64,000 nucleotides of DNA, from assembly GCF_000717915.1 (NCBI RefSeq), contig NZ_JOCX01000014.1:1-64000 (forward strand). The letters are read 5' to 3'. Made by a program: the position numbers and the translations under genes. The DNA is from Streptomyces sp. NRRL S-244. GTDB taxonomy: Bacteria; Actinomycetota; Actinomycetes; Streptomycetales; Streptomycetaceae. Below are positions 7,531 to 17,894 of this stretch, in pieces. Numbering within the stretch: position 1 is the first letter of the stretch; the number at the start of each line of letters is the position of its first letter. The notes under the pieces were generated by a model. The model was not told where the DNA came from and did no database searches. It saw only the letters and a list, made by a program, of their open reading frames with translations.

Positions 7531-7564
7531 GCGAACCCCGCCGGGGATTCCCGGCGGGGTTCGC
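7531..7564. terminator. Convergent kinase/ilvD terminator
   Basis: A perfect 15-bp stem (7531-7545 with 7550-7564, loop GATT) lies between the kinase gene and the convergent ilvD. It is symmetrical and should work for both strands. Confidence 0.85.
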
Positions 7565-7600
7565 GGTGGCCCCGGTGCGGAGTCGGGGGCGCGGCGGTCG

Positions 7601-9454
7601 TCAGACGCCCAGCTTGCTCACGTCGCGGACGGCGCCCTTGTCGGCGCTCGTCGCCATCGCGGCGTACGCGCGCAGCGCCGCCGAGACCTTGCGTTCGCGG
7701 TTCTTCGGAGCGTAGACGCCGCCCAGGGCCGCGTGGCGGGCGGCCAGCGTGGCCTCGTCCACCAGCAGCTCGATCGAGCGGTTCGGGATGTCGATCCGGA
7801 TGCGGTCGCCGTCCTCGACGACGGCGATGTCGCCGCCCGAGGCCGCCTCCGGGGAGGCGTGGCCGATGGACAGGCCCGAGGTGCCTCCGGAGAAGCGGCC
7901 GTCCGTCACCAGCGCGCAGACCTTGCCGAGCCCGCGCCCCTTCAGGAACGACGTCGGGTAGAGCATCTCCTGCATGCCGGGGCCGCCGCGCGGGCCCTCG
8001 TACCGGATGACGACGACGTCGCCCGCCTTGATCTCCTTGCGGAGGATCTTGTCGACCGCCTCGTCCTGCGATTCGCAGACGACCGCCGGGCCCTCGAAGG
8101 TCCAGATCGACTCGTCGACGCCCGCCGTCTTCACGACGCACCCGTCGACCGCGATGTTGCCGCGCAGGACCGCCAGTCCGCCGTCCTTGGAGTACGCGTG
8201 CTGCACCGACCGGATGCAGCCGCCCTCGGCGTCCAGGTCGAGGTCGTCCCAGCGCTCGGACTGCGAGAAGGCGGTGGCGGAGCGCACGCAGCCGGGGGCC
8301 GCGTGCCACAGCTCCATGGCCTCCGCCGAGGCCGTGCCGCTGCGCGCGTCCCACTTCGCCAGCCAGTCCTCCAGGTTCTCCGAGTGGACCGTCGTGACGT
8401 CCTTGTTCAGGAGCCCGCCGCGGTGCAGCTCGCCGAGGATGGCGGGGATGCCGCCGGCCCGGTGGATGTCCTCCATGTAGTACGTGCCGCCGGGCGCCAC
8501 GTTCGGCGCGACCTTCGCCAGGCACGGGACCCGCCTCGACACCTCGTCGATGTCGGTGAGGTCGTACTCCAGGCCCGCCTCCTGCGCGGCGGCCAGCAGG
8601 TGCAGGATCGTGTTCGTCGAGCCGCCCATGGCGATGTCGAGGGCCATGGCGTTCTCGAAGGCCTCGCGGGTCGCGATGGAGCGCGGCAGGACCGAGTGGT
8701 CGTCCTGCTCGTAGTACCGCTTGGTGATCTCGACGACCGTCCGGCCGGCGTCCTCGTAAAGGGCGCGGCGGGCGGTGTGCGTGGCGAGGACGGAGCCGTT
8801 GCCGGGGAGCGCGAGACCGATGGCCTCGGCGAGGCAGTTCATGGAGTTGGCGGTGAACATGCCGCTGCACGACCCGCAGGTCGGACAGGCGTTCTCCTCG
8901 ATGCGGAGCACGTCCTCGTCGGAGACGTTCTCGTTGGAGGCGTCGACCATGGCGTCGATCAGGTCGAGCTTGCGGACGGTGCCGTCGACGAGGACGGCCT
9001 GGCCGGCCTCCATCGGGCCGCCCGACACGAACACGACCGGGATGTTGAGGCGCATGGCGGCCATCAGCATGCCGGGGGTGATCTTGTCGCAGTTGGAGAT
9101 GCAGATGAGCGCGTCGGCGCAGTGCGCCTCGACCATGTACTCCACGCTGTCCGCGATCAGGTCGCGGGAGGGCAGGGAGTACAGCATGCCGCCGTGCCCC
9201 ATGGCGATGCCGTCGTCGACCGCGATGGTGTTGAACTCGCGCGGGATCGCACCGGCGGCGCGGATGGCGTCGGAGACGATCCGGCCGACCGGGGCCAGGT
9301 GGGTGTGGCCGGGGACGAACTCGGTGAAGGAGTTGGCGACCGCGATGATCGGCTTCCCGATGTCCGCGCTCGCTACGCCCGACGCACGCATAAGGGCGCG
9401 TGCGCCCGCCATGTTGCGGCCGTGGGTGACGGTGCGGGACCTCAGCTCGGGCAT
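7601..9454 (-). CDS. ilvD: Dihydroxy-acid dehydratase
   Basis: Third step of valine/isoleucine synthesis: dehydrates 2,3-dihydroxy-isovalerate or -3-methylvalerate to the 2-keto acid, using an iron-sulphur cluster. 617 residues, the usual length. Signature stretches include [11 protein letters not shown] and [18 protein letters not shown] (Cys ligands) and the C-terminal [19 protein letters not shown]. The ATG at 9454 is preceded by GGGGAG 8 bases upstream; a GTG-type extension to 9496 is not needed. It is monocistronic: the kinase gene converges on it, and the TetR gene upstream ends about 150 bp away. A 21-bp imperfect dyad lies in that gap. Confidence 0.95.
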   Translation of the reverse strand: MPELRSRTVTHGRNMAGARALMRASGVASADIGKPIIAVANSFTEFVPGHTHLAPVGRIVSDAIRAAGAIPREFNTIAVDDGIAMGHGGMLYSLPSRDLIADSVEYMVEAHCADALICISNCDKITPGMLMAAMRLNIPVVFVSGGPMEAGQAVLVDGTVRKLDLIDAMVDASNENVSDEDVLRIEENACPTCGSCSGMFTANSMNCLAEAIGLALPGNGSVLATHTARRALYEDAGRTVVEITKRYYEQDDHSVLPRSIATREAFENAMALDIAMGGSTNTILHLLAAAQEAGLEYDLTDIDEVSRRVPCLAKVAPNVAPGGTYYMEDIHRAGGIPAILGELHRGGLLNKDVTTVHSENLEDWLAKWDARSGTASAEAMELWHAAPGCVRSATAFSQSERWDDLDLDAEGGCIRSVQHAYSKDGGLAVLRGNIAVDGCVVKTAGVDESIWTFEGPAVVCESQDEAVDKILRKEIKAGDVVVIRYEGPRGGPGMQEMLYPTSFLKGRGLGKVCALVTDGRFSGGTSGLSIGHASPEAASGGDIAVVEDGDRIRIDIPNRSIELLVDEATLAARHAALGGVYAPKNRERKVSAALRAYAAMATSADKGAVRDVSKLGV

Positions 9455-9554
9455 CGGGTTCACTCCCCATGGGTGCGGTGGCGTTCGCACGCCCACCGCG
9501 ACTGTGCATGACTGTGGATACGGCTCGGTTACGAGGCTACGCTCCCGGCCCGCG

Positions 9555-9575
9555 ATGCGGACAGCTGGTCCGCAT
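9555..9575. promoter_or_regulatory. Inverted repeat between the tetR gene and ilvD
   Basis: Arms ATGCGGAC (9555-9562) and GTCCGCAT (9568-9575) flank AGCTG. The dyad lies 27 bases after the TetR stop codon and about 100 bases before the ilvD start, both on the minus strand. It could terminate the TetR transcript or be an operator upstream of ilvD; no T-tract favours either. Confidence 0.5.
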
Positions 9576-9601
9576 GTCGATACGGAAGGCTCATTCCTCG
9601 G

Positions 9602-10219
9602 TCATTCCTCGGTCAGGTAACGCTGGAGGGTGGGCGCCACCAGGGAGACGATGTCCTCCGGGTCGGCGGACGCGAGGGGCTCGACCTGGACCACGTACCG
9701 CAGGAACGCGATGCCGATCATGTGGGAGGCGGCGAGCTCGGCACGGAAGGTGGGGTCGGGGACGTCGAGGTCGGCCGCGACCCGTTCCAGGACCCGGCGC
9801 AGGACCAGCCGGCGCAGCACCGCCGCCGCGGCCTCGTGGGTGAGGGCGGAGCGGATGACGGCGAGCAGGGGCGCCCGGGTGACCGGGTTCTCCCAGATGC
9901 CCAGGAAATAGCGGGCCAGCCGCTCCCCGATGCCGTCGGGGCCCTCCCCCACGATCGCGGGGACGACGAGGGCGGGTTCCATCGTGACCTCGATGGCGGC
10001 GGCGAAGAGGTCGTCCTTGCTGCCGAAGTAGTGGTGGACCAGCGCCGGGTCCACGCCGGCGACCTTCGCGATGCCGCGCACGGAGGTCTTGTCGTACCCG
10101 CGCTCCGCGAACACCTCGCGGGCGGCGAGCCGGATCCGCTCCTGGGTGCCGGGCCCTTCGTCGGCCTCGTCCTGGCGGGGCCGGCCGGGCCCGCGGCGCG
10201 GCTTGACGGGTTCCGTCAC
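9602..10219 (-). CDS. TetR-family transcriptional regulator
   Basis: 205 residues. A basic N-terminus ([10 protein letters not shown]) is followed by a TetR helix-turn-helix at about residues 25-72 ([18 protein letters not shown], then [17 protein letters not shown]) and an all-alpha ligand domain. The GTG at 10219 overlaps the stop of the upstream isomerase gene by four bases (GTGA), so the two are coupled. The target is unknown; a dyad lies just downstream. A tandem 11-base duplication (TCATTCCTCGG twice) straddles the 3' end. Confidence 0.88.
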   Translation of the reverse strand: MTEPVKPRRGPGRPRQDEADEGPGTQERIRLAAREVFAERGYDKTSVRGIAKVAGVDPALVHHYFGSKDDLFAAAIEVTMEPALVVPAIVGEGPDGIGERLARYFLGIWENPVTRAPLLAVIRSALTHEAAAAVLRRLVLRRVLERVAADLDVPDPTFRAELAASHMIGIAFLRYVVQVEPLASADPEDIVSLVAPTLQRYLTEE

Positions 10220-11046
10220 GGCCGGCGGGTCCTGATCGGCGCGGCGCTGGAGGCCAGATGCAGCCGGGTGAAGGCCAGGGCCTCGGCGAGGTCGGCCTCG
10301 CGCTCGGCGGAGGACATCGCGCGGCGGGTGTTGACCTCGATGACGACGTGCCCGTCGAAGGAAGCCCGGGCGAGCCGCTCCAGCAGCTCGGCACACGGCT
10401 GCGTCCCCCGCCCCGGAACCAGGTGCTCGTCCTTCGCCGAACCGTTTCCGTCGGCGAGGTGCACGTGCGCGAGCCGGTCCCCCATGCGGTCGATCATCTC
10501 GGTGGCATCGGTCCGGGCGGTCGCAGTGTGGGACAGATCAACGGTGAAGTGCCGGTAGTCGTCCTTGGTCACGTCCCACTCGGGGGCGTAGGCCAGCATC
10601 TCGCGGTCCCGGTACCGCCACGGGTACATGTTCTCGACGGCGAACCGCACATCGGTCTCGTCGGCCATCCGCCAGATCCCGCTGACGAAGTCCCGCGCGT
10701 ACTGGCGCTGCCAGCGGAACGGCGGGTGCACGACGACGGTGGACGCCCCCAGCCGCTCGGCCGCGGCCTGCGCCCGCTGGAGCTTGGTCCACGGATCGGT
10801 GGACCACACCCTCTGCGTAATGAGCAGACAGGGCGCGTGCACGGCGAGGATCGGCACCTGGTACTGGTCCGACAGCCGCCGCAGGGCGTCGATGTCCTGG
10901 CTGACCGGATCCGTCCAGACCATCACCTCGACGCCGTCGTACCCGAGGCGCGCGGCGATCTCGAAGGCGGTAGCCGTCGACTCCGGATAGACGGAGGCAG
11001 TGGACAGCGCGACTTTCGCACTCGGGATCCGAACAGGTTCTGCCAC
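10216..11046 (-). CDS. Sugar phosphate isomerase/epimerase (xylose isomerase-like TIM barrel)
   Basis: 276 residues from the GTG at 11046. The AP-endonuclease-2/xylose isomerase-like fold is indicated by the opening strand [52 protein letters not shown] and a late VIEVNTR, where the Glu/Asp/His residues are typical metal ligands. The specific substrate is unknown. TACCCT lies 6 bases before the GTG, the leaderless signature, which decides this start over an earlier GTG at 11094. It overlaps the TetR gene by four bases, suggesting the regulator may control its own operon in response to a related metabolite. Confidence 0.8.
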   Translation of the reverse strand: MAEPVRIPSAKVALSTASVYPESTATAFEIAARLGYDGVEVMVWTDPVSQDIDALRRLSDQYQVPILAVHAPCLLITQRVWSTDPWTKLQRAQAAAERLGASTVVVHPPFRWQRQYARDFVSGIWRMADETDVRFAVENMYPWRYRDREMLAYAPEWDVTKDDYRHFTVDLSHTATARTDATEMIDRMGDRLAHVHLADGNGSAKDEHLVPGRGTQPCAELLERLARASFDGHVVIEVNTRRAMSSAEREADLAEALAFTRLHLASSAAPIRTRRP

Positions 11047-11271
11047 GGAGACAGGGTACGGGGCGCAGCCGCCGAGGACCGTGACGCCGACCACGCCGCC
11101 CCCCGGGCCTCGGCGGCGCTGATGCCGCCCTGCTCAAGGCCTGGGCCCAGGTGACCGTCCTTGTGGGGGCTTCCCGATGCCGATCAGTGGGCTACCGGCC
11201 CGGGCCCCCGGCCCCCGGCGTTGCAGGCGGAGCATGCCCGGGCGGAATGCCGCTGGCAGCCCCGTACCGGG

Positions 11272-12201
11272 TCAGGACGGGAGGTGGTCCAGGCGGCGGA
11301 GGATTACGCCCTCGCGGAGGGCCCAGGGGCAGATTTCCAGTTCGTCCACGCCGAAGAGGTCCATCGCGCCCTCCGCGACCAGCGCGCCCGCCAGGAGCTG
11401 GGACGCGCGGCCCTCCGAGACGCCCGGGAGGGCGGAGCGCTGGGCGGTGGTCATCGCCGCGAGCCGCGGGACCCACTCCTCCAGGGACTTGCGGGTCAGG
11501 TCCCGCTGGACGTACAGGCCGTCCGCCGAGCGGGCCGCGCCCGCGATGCGGGCCAGCTGGCGGAAGGTCTTCGATGTCGCCACCACGTGGTCCGGCGCCC
11601 CGAAGCGGCTGAACTCCCCGACCGTACGGGCGATCTGGGCCCGCGCGTGCCGCCGCAGCGCCCGTACGTCCGCCGGGTCCGGCGGGTCGCCCGGCAGCCA
11701 GCCCGTGGTGAGGCGGCCCGCGCCCAGCGGCAGCGAGACCGCCGCGTCGGGGTCCTCGTCGATGCCGTACGCGATCTCCAGCGAGCCGCCGCCGATGTCG
11801 AGGACCAGCAGCTTGCCCGCGGACCAGCCGAACCAGCGCCGGGCGGCCAGGAACGTCAGCCGCGCCTCGTCCTCACCGCTCAGGATGGGCAGGTCGACGC
11901 CGGTCTCGGCCAGCACCCTGGCCAGGACCTCGTCCGCGTTCGTGGCCTCGCGTACGGCGCTGGTCGCGAAGGGGAGGACGTCCTCGCAGCCCTTGTCCTC
12001 GGCGGCCTGCGCCGCCTCGCCGATCACCGAGACGAGGCGCTCGACGCCCTCCGGGGTGACCGCTCCGCGCTCGTCGAGCAGCTCCGCCAGCCGCAATTCC
12101 ACCTTGTGCGAGTGGGCCGGCTGCGGGCGCGCGCCGGGGTGCGCGTCCACCACCAGCAGATGGATCGTGTTCGAACCCACATCGAGGACACCGAGTCTCA
12201 T
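11272..12201 (-). CDS. Ppx/GppA-family phosphatase (exopolyphosphatase-like)
   Basis: 309 residues of the ASKHA superfamily. [18 protein letters not shown] at residues 3-20 is the phosphate-1 motif, and [12 protein letters not shown] near residue 140 is the second ATPase-fold motif. It probably hydrolyses polyphosphate or pppGpp; the short form lacks the HD and C-terminal domains of E. coli Ppx. TAGCGT sits 8 bases before the ATG at 12201, so the mRNA is probably nearly leaderless. It is divergent from the gene at 12265. Confidence 0.9.
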   Translation of the reverse strand: MRLGVLDVGSNTIHLLVVDAHPGARPQPAHSHKVELRLAELLDERGAVTPEGVERLVSVIGEAAQAAEDKGCEDVLPFATSAVREATNADEVLARVLAETGVDLPILSGEDEARLTFLAARRWFGWSAGKLLVLDIGGGSLEIAYGIDEDPDAAVSLPLGAGRLTTGWLPGDPPDPADVRALRRHARAQIARTVGEFSRFGAPDHVVATSKTFRQLARIAGAARSADGLYVQRDLTRKSLEEWVPRLAAMTTAQRSALPGVSEGRASQLLAGALVAEGAMDLFGVDELEICPWALREGVILRRLDHLPS

Positions 12202-12264
12202 ACGAGGAAACGCTACTGTGCGGCTGGAGTATGGGTGACGTAAGGGGCCCTTAGGCTTGGGTTT

Positions 12265-13110
12265 GTGCCAAATACGAAGAAGGCCAACAAGTCCAAGGCA
12301 ACCAAGAAGCCCAAGGCCGAGGCCAAGGCCAACGCCAAGGCGAAGGCCTCGGTTGCCCGTGACGACGAGAAGGGGCTCGACTTCCCCCGGGCCTGGGTGG
12401 AGTTCCCCGACCCCGCCGACGCCGAGCAGGTCTTCCGCTGCGACCTGACCTGGCTCACCTCCCGCTGGACGTGCATCTTCGGCAGCGGCTGCCAGGGCAT
12501 CCAGGCCGGCCGGGCCGACGACGGCTGCTGCACCCTCGGCGCGCACTTCTCGGACGATGACGACGAGAAGCGGGTCGCCGAGCACGTGGCGCGGCTGACC
12601 CCCGAGCTGTGGCAGTTCCACGACGTCGGCAGCGAGACCGGGTGGACGCAGCACGACGACGACGGGGAGAAGCAGACCCGCCGCTGGGACGGCGCGTGCA
12701 TCTTCCTCAACCGGCCCGGCTTCCCCGCCGGGGCGGGCTGCTCGCTGCACATCCTGGCGCTCAAGAGCGGCCAGGAGCCGCTGGAGACCAAGCCGGACGT
12801 GTGCTGGCAGCTGCCGATCCGCCGGACGTACGAGTGGATCGACCGGCCGGACGACACCCGCGTGCTCCAGGTATCGATCGGCGAGTACGACCGGCGCGGC
12901 TGGGGTCCGGGCGGGCACGACCTGCACTGGTGGTGCACGTCGGCGACGTCCGCGCACGGCGCCGGCGATCCGGTGTACGTGTCGTACCGGGCCGAGCTGA
13001 CCGAGCTGATGGGCAAGGAGGGGTACGAGGCCCTCGTACGGCTGTGCGAGGCGCGGCTGTCCTCGCTGCTGCCGATGGCACCGCACCCGGCCGACCCCGC
13101 CACCCCGTAA
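12265..13110 (+). CDS. Cys-rich conserved hypothetical protein
   Basis: 281 residues. The first 30 form a Lys/Ala-rich repetitive tail ([20 protein letters not shown]), likely disordered and nucleic-acid- or membrane-surface-binding. The core has a cysteine pattern ([61 protein letters not shown]) that resembles the YkgJ/DUF3109-type metal-cluster proteins, but I cannot assign the family firmly. TAGGCT lies 7 bases before the GTG at 12265, supporting a leaderless start. It ends 3 bases from the convergent sigma-like gene. Confidence 0.78.
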   Translation: MPNTKKANKSKATKKPKAEAKANAKAKASVARDDEKGLDFPRAWVEFPDPADAEQVFRCDLTWLTSRWTCIFGSGCQGIQAGRADDGCCTLGAHFSDDDDEKRVAEHVARLTPELWQFHDVGSETGWTQHDDDGEKQTRRWDGACIFLNRPGFPAGAGCSLHILALKSGQEPLETKPDVCWQLPIRRTYEWIDRPDDTRVLQVSIGEYDRRGWGPGGHDLHWWCTSATSAHGAGDPVYVSYRAELTELMGKEGYEALVRLCEARLSSLLPMAPHPADPATP

Positions 13111-13113
13111 GCC

Positions 13114-14958
13114 TCAGGCCGGCCCCGGCCCGCCCGGGTCCGGCGGCGGGCCAACCGTTCCTCCTGCCGGGGCGCTCGCCGTCTCGCTCGGGGTCGCGGT
13201 GGGGGTCGGCGTCGGGGTCGGGGTCGGGGTCGGGGTTTCCGTCGGCTTCGGCGGCGGCGTCGGGCTCGGTGTCGGAGTCGGGTCCGCGGGCTCCGGCGGG
13301 GGCGTCGGCGCCGGGCGGCCCCGGCCCTGGATGGAGATCACCGCGCCGCCCGGCTCCACCCCGATCCGGGCGGACCAGGCGCCCACCGGCTGGGCCGCGG
13401 TGTCGATGGTGATCCACACCGTGAACGATTCGCCGGGCCTCAGCGTGCCCGCGGAACGGCTCGCCCGCAGCCAGGGCGCGTCGGACCAGAGCTGCCAGTC
13501 CACCGGCGCCCCGCCGGACGCGGTGAGCGTGAGCATGGTGGTGCCCCGGTGCGAGGAGGCGGCGACGGACAGCCGCCCGGGGTTCCCCGCCCGGTCCGCG
13601 GGGGCGGCGGGCGCCCCGACGCTGATCACCTCGACGGAGACGTCCGAGCCGTCCGGGTCCGCGCGGCCCGGGGCGAAGCCGGGCTCGCCGGTGGTGTGCG
13701 CGGTGTTGCCGGCGTTCTCGTACGTGCGCAGCGGGCCGTCCTGGCGCAGGGCCGGGAGCTCGGACTCGCTCGCGGAGATCCGGGTGGAGTCCGCGCCGAC
13801 GGGCTCGCCGGTCTCCGGGGCGCCTCGGTACGCCGCCCACAGCGCCAGGACCGGGGCCGCGACGACGGTGGCGACGACGGTGGTGGTCACGGCCCGCGCG
13901 CGCAGCCGGTCGCGGCGGGCCGCGCGGTCCCGGGGGTCCATCGGGAAGCCCGTGCGGTCGAAGCGCGGGGCGGGCCGGCGCCCGCGGCGGCCGCCGGAGC
14001 GGACCATGGCCGCGCGGACGGCGGTGCGCGGGGCGGGGACCAGCGGGAGGGCGGCGTCGATGCCGCCGGTGCCGGGCCATGGAGCCGCGGCGTCGGCGCG
14101 TTCGGCGACGCGTCGGCAGCGCGGGCAGTCGTCGACGTGGCGGACCAGCTCGGCGCGCAGGCTGGTGGACAGCAGCACCTGCCCGTCGCCGTCGCCGGTG
14201 AGCCGGGACACGGACGGGCAGCCGCCGGTCTCGACGACGGCGAGGGCGGCGCGGGTCCGCTCCACCTCGCAGGCGGCGCCGGCCAGCAGCTCCCGGGCGG
14301 TGGCGGGGGGCGTGCCGAGGACGGCGGCGAGCTCGGGGACGCCGAGGCGGTGGCGGACGGCGAGTTCGAGGGCCTCGCGCTGCGCGGGCGTGGTCCCCGC
14401 GGCCTCGGGCCAGGCGAGCCGGGCCAGTTCGGTGCGCCGGTACGCGTTCACGTCGAGGGTGCCGGAACGGTACGCCTCCGGCGCGTGCTCGGCATCCTTG
14501 CGCTCCGGCGCGCGCCGGGCGGAATGCGCTCCCTGCCGGGTCCGCCGGTGCTCGGCCAGCCGGCGCAGGCAGCCCCAGCGGGCGAGGGCGTACAGCCAGG
14601 CCCGCCGGCCGCCCTCGTCGGGACATCGGCCGGGGTACCGCTCGGCGACGGCGAGGACCTCGGCGAGGACCTCGGTGGCGGCGTCGTGGTCGCAGAGGAC
14701 CGACAGGCAGTAGGTGAACAGGCCGTCCAGGTACGGCTCGTGCCGGAACGGGGGCGGTGTCTGGGGCCCTTGGGCCGGGCGGGAGGGGTGGGCCGGGTGG
14801 GGTGCCTGGGAGTGCTGTTCCCGATTGAGACCTGCGATGCCTTCGGGGTCCTCTTCGAGGCCCTCGGGGCGTTCAGGGGGGCCCGCGGAGGGTGTGCGCC
14901 CGTGCGCCCGGTGTGCGCCGGTGCGCTGGGCGGGGCTTTCCTGATTGCTGCTGTTCAC
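13114..14958 (-). CDS. Sigma-like / zinc-finger anti-sigma / BACON-domain membrane fusion
   Basis: 614 residues. In order: a Pro-rich start; a helical region resembling sigma-70 region 2 (YLDGLFTYCLSVLCDHDAAT, AWLYALARWGCLRRL) and a region-4-like part (ALELAVRHRLGVPELAAVLG) at about residues 55-220; a zf-HC2 anti-sigma motif (HVDDCPRCRRVAE) near 265; one transmembrane helix (AVTTTVVATVVAAPVLALWA) near 355; an extracellular BACON-type beta domain (about 440-530); and a Pro/Thr-repeat tail. BACON domains are thought to bind carbohydrate or glycoprotein. TACCTT lies 7 bases before the GTG at 14958, a leaderless start. It may be a membrane-tethered, self-inhibited sigma-like regulator, but DNA binding is unproven. 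Confidence 0.78.
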   Translation of the reverse strand: MNSSNQESPAQRTGAHRAHGRTPSAGPPERPEGLEEDPEGIAGLNREQHSQAPHPAHPSRPAQGPQTPPPFRHEPYLDGLFTYCLSVLCDHDAATEVLAEVLAVAERYPGRCPDEGGRRAWLYALARWGCLRRLAEHRRTRQGAHSARRAPERKDAEHAPEAYRSGTLDVNAYRRTELARLAWPEAAGTTPAQREALELAVRHRLGVPELAAVLGTPPATARELLAGAACEVERTRAALAVVETGGCPSVSRLTGDGDGQVLLSTSLRAELVRHVDDCPRCRRVAERADAAAPWPGTGGIDAALPLVPAPRTAVRAAMVRSGGRRGRRPAPRFDRTGFPMDPRDRAARRDRLRARAVTTTVVATVVAAPVLALWAAYRGAPETGEPVGADSTRISASESELPALRQDGPLRTYENAGNTAHTTGEPGFAPGRADPDGSDVSVEVISVGAPAAPADRAGNPGRLSVAASSHRGTTMLTLTASGGAPVDWQLWSDAPWLRASRSAGTLRPGESFTVWITIDTAAQPVGAWSARIGVEPGGAVISIQGRGRPAPTPPPEPADPTPTPSPTPPPKPTETPTPTPTPTPTPTATPSETASAPAGGTVGPPPDPGGPGPA

Positions 14959-15131
14959 CCTGGCGAAGGTAGGCCGCACGCCGGTGACGGCCGTGAAGCC
15001 TTCAGCTGTTTTAGCCCTTACGGGTGAACAGATCGAACGTGTGCTGACTGCGGCCCTGACGCCGGGCCGTCCGCCTGGCCCCGGCCGACGAGCGGTCGGC
15101 GTTGTCACAGGCTCCGGATACCGTGGGCCGC

Positions 15132-16535
15132 ATGGCTGCCCGTACATCTCGTTCATCCGCCAAGGACCGGCCGTCCTACCGCTGCTCCGAGTGCGGCTGG
15201 ACGACCGCGAAATGGCTCGGGCGGTGCCCCGAGTGCCAGGCGTGGGGCACCGTGGAGGAGATGGGCGGCGCGCCCGCCGTACGGACCACCGCCGCCGGCC
15301 GGGTCTCGGCGCCCGCCCTCCCGATCGCACAGGTCGACGGCCGGACGGCGACCGCCCGCAGCACGGGCGTGGACGAGCTGGACCGGGTCCTCGGCGGCGG
15401 GCTCGTGCCCGGCGCCGTCGTGCTGCTGGCCGGGGAGCCGGGCGTCGGGAAGTCGACGCTGCTGCTCGACGTCGCGGCGAAGGCGGCCAGCGAGGCGCAC
15501 CGCACCCTCTACGTCACGGGCGAGGAGTCGGCGAGCCAGGTGCGGCTGCGGGCCGACCGGATCAACGCGCTCAACGACCACCTCTTCCTCGCCGCCGAGA
15601 CCGATCTCTCCGCCGTACTGGGCCACCTCGACGCCGTACAGCCCTCGTTGCTGATCCTGGACTCCGTACAGACCGTCGCCTCGCCCGAGATCGACGGCGC
15701 GCCCGGCGGCATGGCCCAGGTCCGCGAGGTGGCCGGGGCCCTGATCCGCGCCTCCAAGGAACGCGGGATGGCCACCCTGCTGGTCGGGCACGTCACCAAG
15801 GACGGGGCGATCGCCGGCCCCCGCCTGCTGGAGCACCTCGTCGACGTGGTCCTCAGCTTCGAGGGCGACCGGCACGCGCGGCTGCGCCTCGTACGCGGGG
15901 TGAAGAACCGGTACGGCGCCACCGACGAGGTCGGCTGCTTCGAACTGCACGACGAGGGGATCACCGGGCTCGCCGACCCGAGCGGGCTGTTCCTGACCCG
16001 GCGCGCGGAGGCCGTCCCCGGGACCTGCCTGACGGTGACCCTGGAGGGCAAGCGCCCGCTCGTCGCCGAGGTGCAGGCGCTGACCGTGGACTCGCAGATC
16101 CCCTCGCCCCGGCGGACCACCTCGGGCCTGGAGACCTCGCGCGTCTCGATGATGCTGGCGGTGCTGGAGCAGCGCGGCCGGATCACCGCGCTCGGCAAGC
16201 GCGACATCTACTCCGCCACCGTCGGCGGGGTGAAGCTGACCGAGCCGGCCGCCGACCTGGCGATCGCCCTCGCGCTGGCCTCGGCCGCGAGCGACGTGCC
16301 GCTGCCGAAGAACCTCGTGGCGATCGGCGAGGTCGGCCTCGCGGGCGAGGTGCGGCGGGTGACGGGCGTACAGCGGCGGCTCGCCGAGGCGCACCGGCTC
16401 GGCTTCACGCACGCGCTGGTGCCGGGTGATCCGGGGAAGGTGCCGGCCGGGATGAAGGTGATCGAGGTCGCGGACATGGGCGACGCCCTGCGGGTCCTGC
16501 CCCGCGGGCGTTCGCGGGCGGCGGCCAAGGAGTAG
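15132..16535 (+). CDS. radA: DNA repair protein RadA
   Basis: 467 residues; RecA-like ATPase that promotes branch migration in recombination. An N-terminal zinc ribbon (YRCSECGW with RCPECQAWG) is followed by Walker A GEPGVGKST at 101-109, the RadA-specific KNRYG motif near 257 and a C-terminal Lon-protease-like domain. TACCGT lies 7 bases before the ATG at 15132, so the transcript is probably leaderless; the short upstream extension is rejected. It is followed by disA, as in many actinobacteria and Bacillus; DisA and RadA are known to interact functionally in damage signalling. Confidence 0.96.
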   Translation: MAARTSRSSAKDRPSYRCSECGWTTAKWLGRCPECQAWGTVEEMGGAPAVRTTAAGRVSAPALPIAQVDGRTATARSTGVDELDRVLGGGLVPGAVVLLAGEPGVGKSTLLLDVAAKAASEAHRTLYVTGEESASQVRLRADRINALNDHLFLAAETDLSAVLGHLDAVQPSLLILDSVQTVASPEIDGAPGGMAQVREVAGALIRASKERGMATLLVGHVTKDGAIAGPRLLEHLVDVVLSFEGDRHARLRLVRGVKNRYGATDEVGCFELHDEGITGLADPSGLFLTRRAEAVPGTCLTVTLEGKRPLVAEVQALTVDSQIPSPRRTTSGLETSRVSMMLAVLEQRGRITALGKRDIYSATVGGVKLTEPAADLAIALALASAASDVPLPKNLVAIGEVGLAGEVRRVTGVQRRLAEAHRLGFTHALVPGDPGKVPAGMKVIEVADMGDALRVLPRGRSRAAAKE

Positions 16536-16687
16536 CCGCTGGTGACGGGGGTATGAGGGGGCCCGTACGAGGTCCCGCGGGGGCGCACCTGGCCAAGCCA
16601 CGGCGGGCGCGCAGCGCACGCCGGTAGACTTTGTGCTGGTCCGCCCGGCCGTACGCAGGCGGCGCAACCCGCGACCGGAGGAGTGCA

Positions 16688-17812
16688 GTGGCAGCCAAGG
16701 ACGGGGCAGCAGCACCCGGGAAGTCCGGCGCGAGCTCCAAGCACGACGCGCTGATGCGCGCCTCGCTGAGTGCGGTCGCCCCCGGTCAGCCCCTGCGCGA
16801 CGGCCTGGAGCGGATCGTCCGCGGCAACACCGGCGGCCTGATCGTCCTCGGGATGGACAAGGCCGTCGAGGCGATGTGCACGGGCGGTTTCGTCCTGGAC
16901 GTGGAGTTCACCGCGACCCGGCTGCGCGAGCTGTGCAAGCTCGACGGCGCGCTGATCCTGGACAAGGACCTCACCAAGATCCTGCGGGCGGGCGTCCAGC
17001 TGGTGCCGGACGCGTCGATCCCGACGGAGGAGACGGGGACGCGGCACCGGACCGCCGACCGGGTCTCCAAGCAGTGCGGGTTCCCTGTGGTGTCGGTGTC
17101 GCAGTCGATGCGGCTGATCGCGCTGTACGTGGACGGGGAGCGGCGGGTCCTGGAGGAGTCCGGGGCGATCCTGTCGCGGGCGAACCAGGCGCTGGCCACG
17201 CTGGAGCGGTACAAGCTCCGCCTGGACGAGGTCGCCGGGACGCTGTCCGCGCTGGAGATCGAGGACCTGGTCACGGTGCGCGACGTGACGGCGGTCGCGC
17301 AGCGGCTGGAAATGGTTCGCCGCATTGCCACGGAAATCGCTGAATACGTGGTCGAGCTGGGCACGGACGGACGACTGCTGTCGCTCCAGCTGGACGAGCT
17401 GACGGTCGGCATCGAGCAGGAGCGGGAGCTGGTGATCCGGGACTACGTGCCGGAGCCGACGGCGAAGCGCTCCCGCACGGTGGAGGAGGCGCTGCCGGCG
17501 CTCGACGCGCTGACGCATCCGGAGCTGCTGGAGCTGGCGATCGTGGCGCGGGCGCTGGGGTACACGGGCTCGCCCGAGACCCTGGACTCGGCGGTGTCCC
17601 CGCGGGGATACCGGCTGCTGGCAAAGGTTCCGCGGCTGCCGGGGGCCATCATCGAGCGGCTGGTCGAGCACTTCGGGGGCCTGCAGAAGCTGCTGGCCGC
17701 GTCGGTGGACGACCTCCAGGCCGTGGACGGCGTCGGCGAAGCCCGTGCGCGGAGCGTGCGCGAGGGGCTGTCCCGCCTCGCGGAATCCTCGATCCTCGAA
17801 CGGTACGTCTGA
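16688..17812 (+). CDS. disA: Diadenylate cyclase DisA
   Basis: Makes the second messenger c-di-AMP from two ATP while scanning DNA. 374 residues: an N-terminal DAC domain with the catalytic DGA motif at 86-88 (KLDGALILD) and the RHRTA motif at 119-123, a helical linker, and a C-terminal helix-hairpin-helix DNA-binding domain (LQAVDGVGEARARSV). The GTG at 16688 has GGAGGAG 5 bases upstream. TAGACT at 16625-16630 is a candidate -10 of its own promoter about 60 bases upstream, so it need not depend on radA. c-di-AMP in Streptomyces affects osmotic and cell-wall functions. Confidence 0.96.
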   Translation: MAAKDGAAAPGKSGASSKHDALMRASLSAVAPGQPLRDGLERIVRGNTGGLIVLGMDKAVEAMCTGGFVLDVEFTATRLRELCKLDGALILDKDLTKILRAGVQLVPDASIPTEETGTRHRTADRVSKQCGFPVVSVSQSMRLIALYVDGERRVLEESGAILSRANQALATLERYKLRLDEVAGTLSALEIEDLVTVRDVTAVAQRLEMVRRIATEIAEYVVELGTDGRLLSLQLDELTVGIEQERELVIRDYVPEPTAKRSRTVEEALPALDALTHPELLELAIVARALGYTGSPETLDSAVSPRGYRLLAKVPRLPGAIIERLVEHFGGLQKLLAASVDDLQAVDGVGEARARSVREGLSRLAESSILERYV

Positions 17813-17850
17813 CCACGACGGTACGTCCGGCCACGACGGTACGTCCGACC
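17813..17850 (+). repeat. Tandem repeat after disA
   Basis: A unit containing CCACGACGGTACGTCC is repeated twice (about 17814-17830 and 17831-17847), and a partial copy (GGTACGTCTGA) forms the end of disA. This is a short local duplication with no evident function. Confidence 0.7.
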
Positions 17851-17857
17851 GCCGTTT

Positions 17858-17878
17858 CCCGGGGGCTCGGCCCCCGGG
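17858..17878. terminator. Convergent disA / secreted protein terminator
   Basis: A perfect 9-bp G/C stem (17858-17866 with 17870-17878, loop TCG) lies between disA and the convergent gene ending at 17895. Confidence 0.65.
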
Positions 17879-17894
17879 CTCCCCTCGGCTCCGC

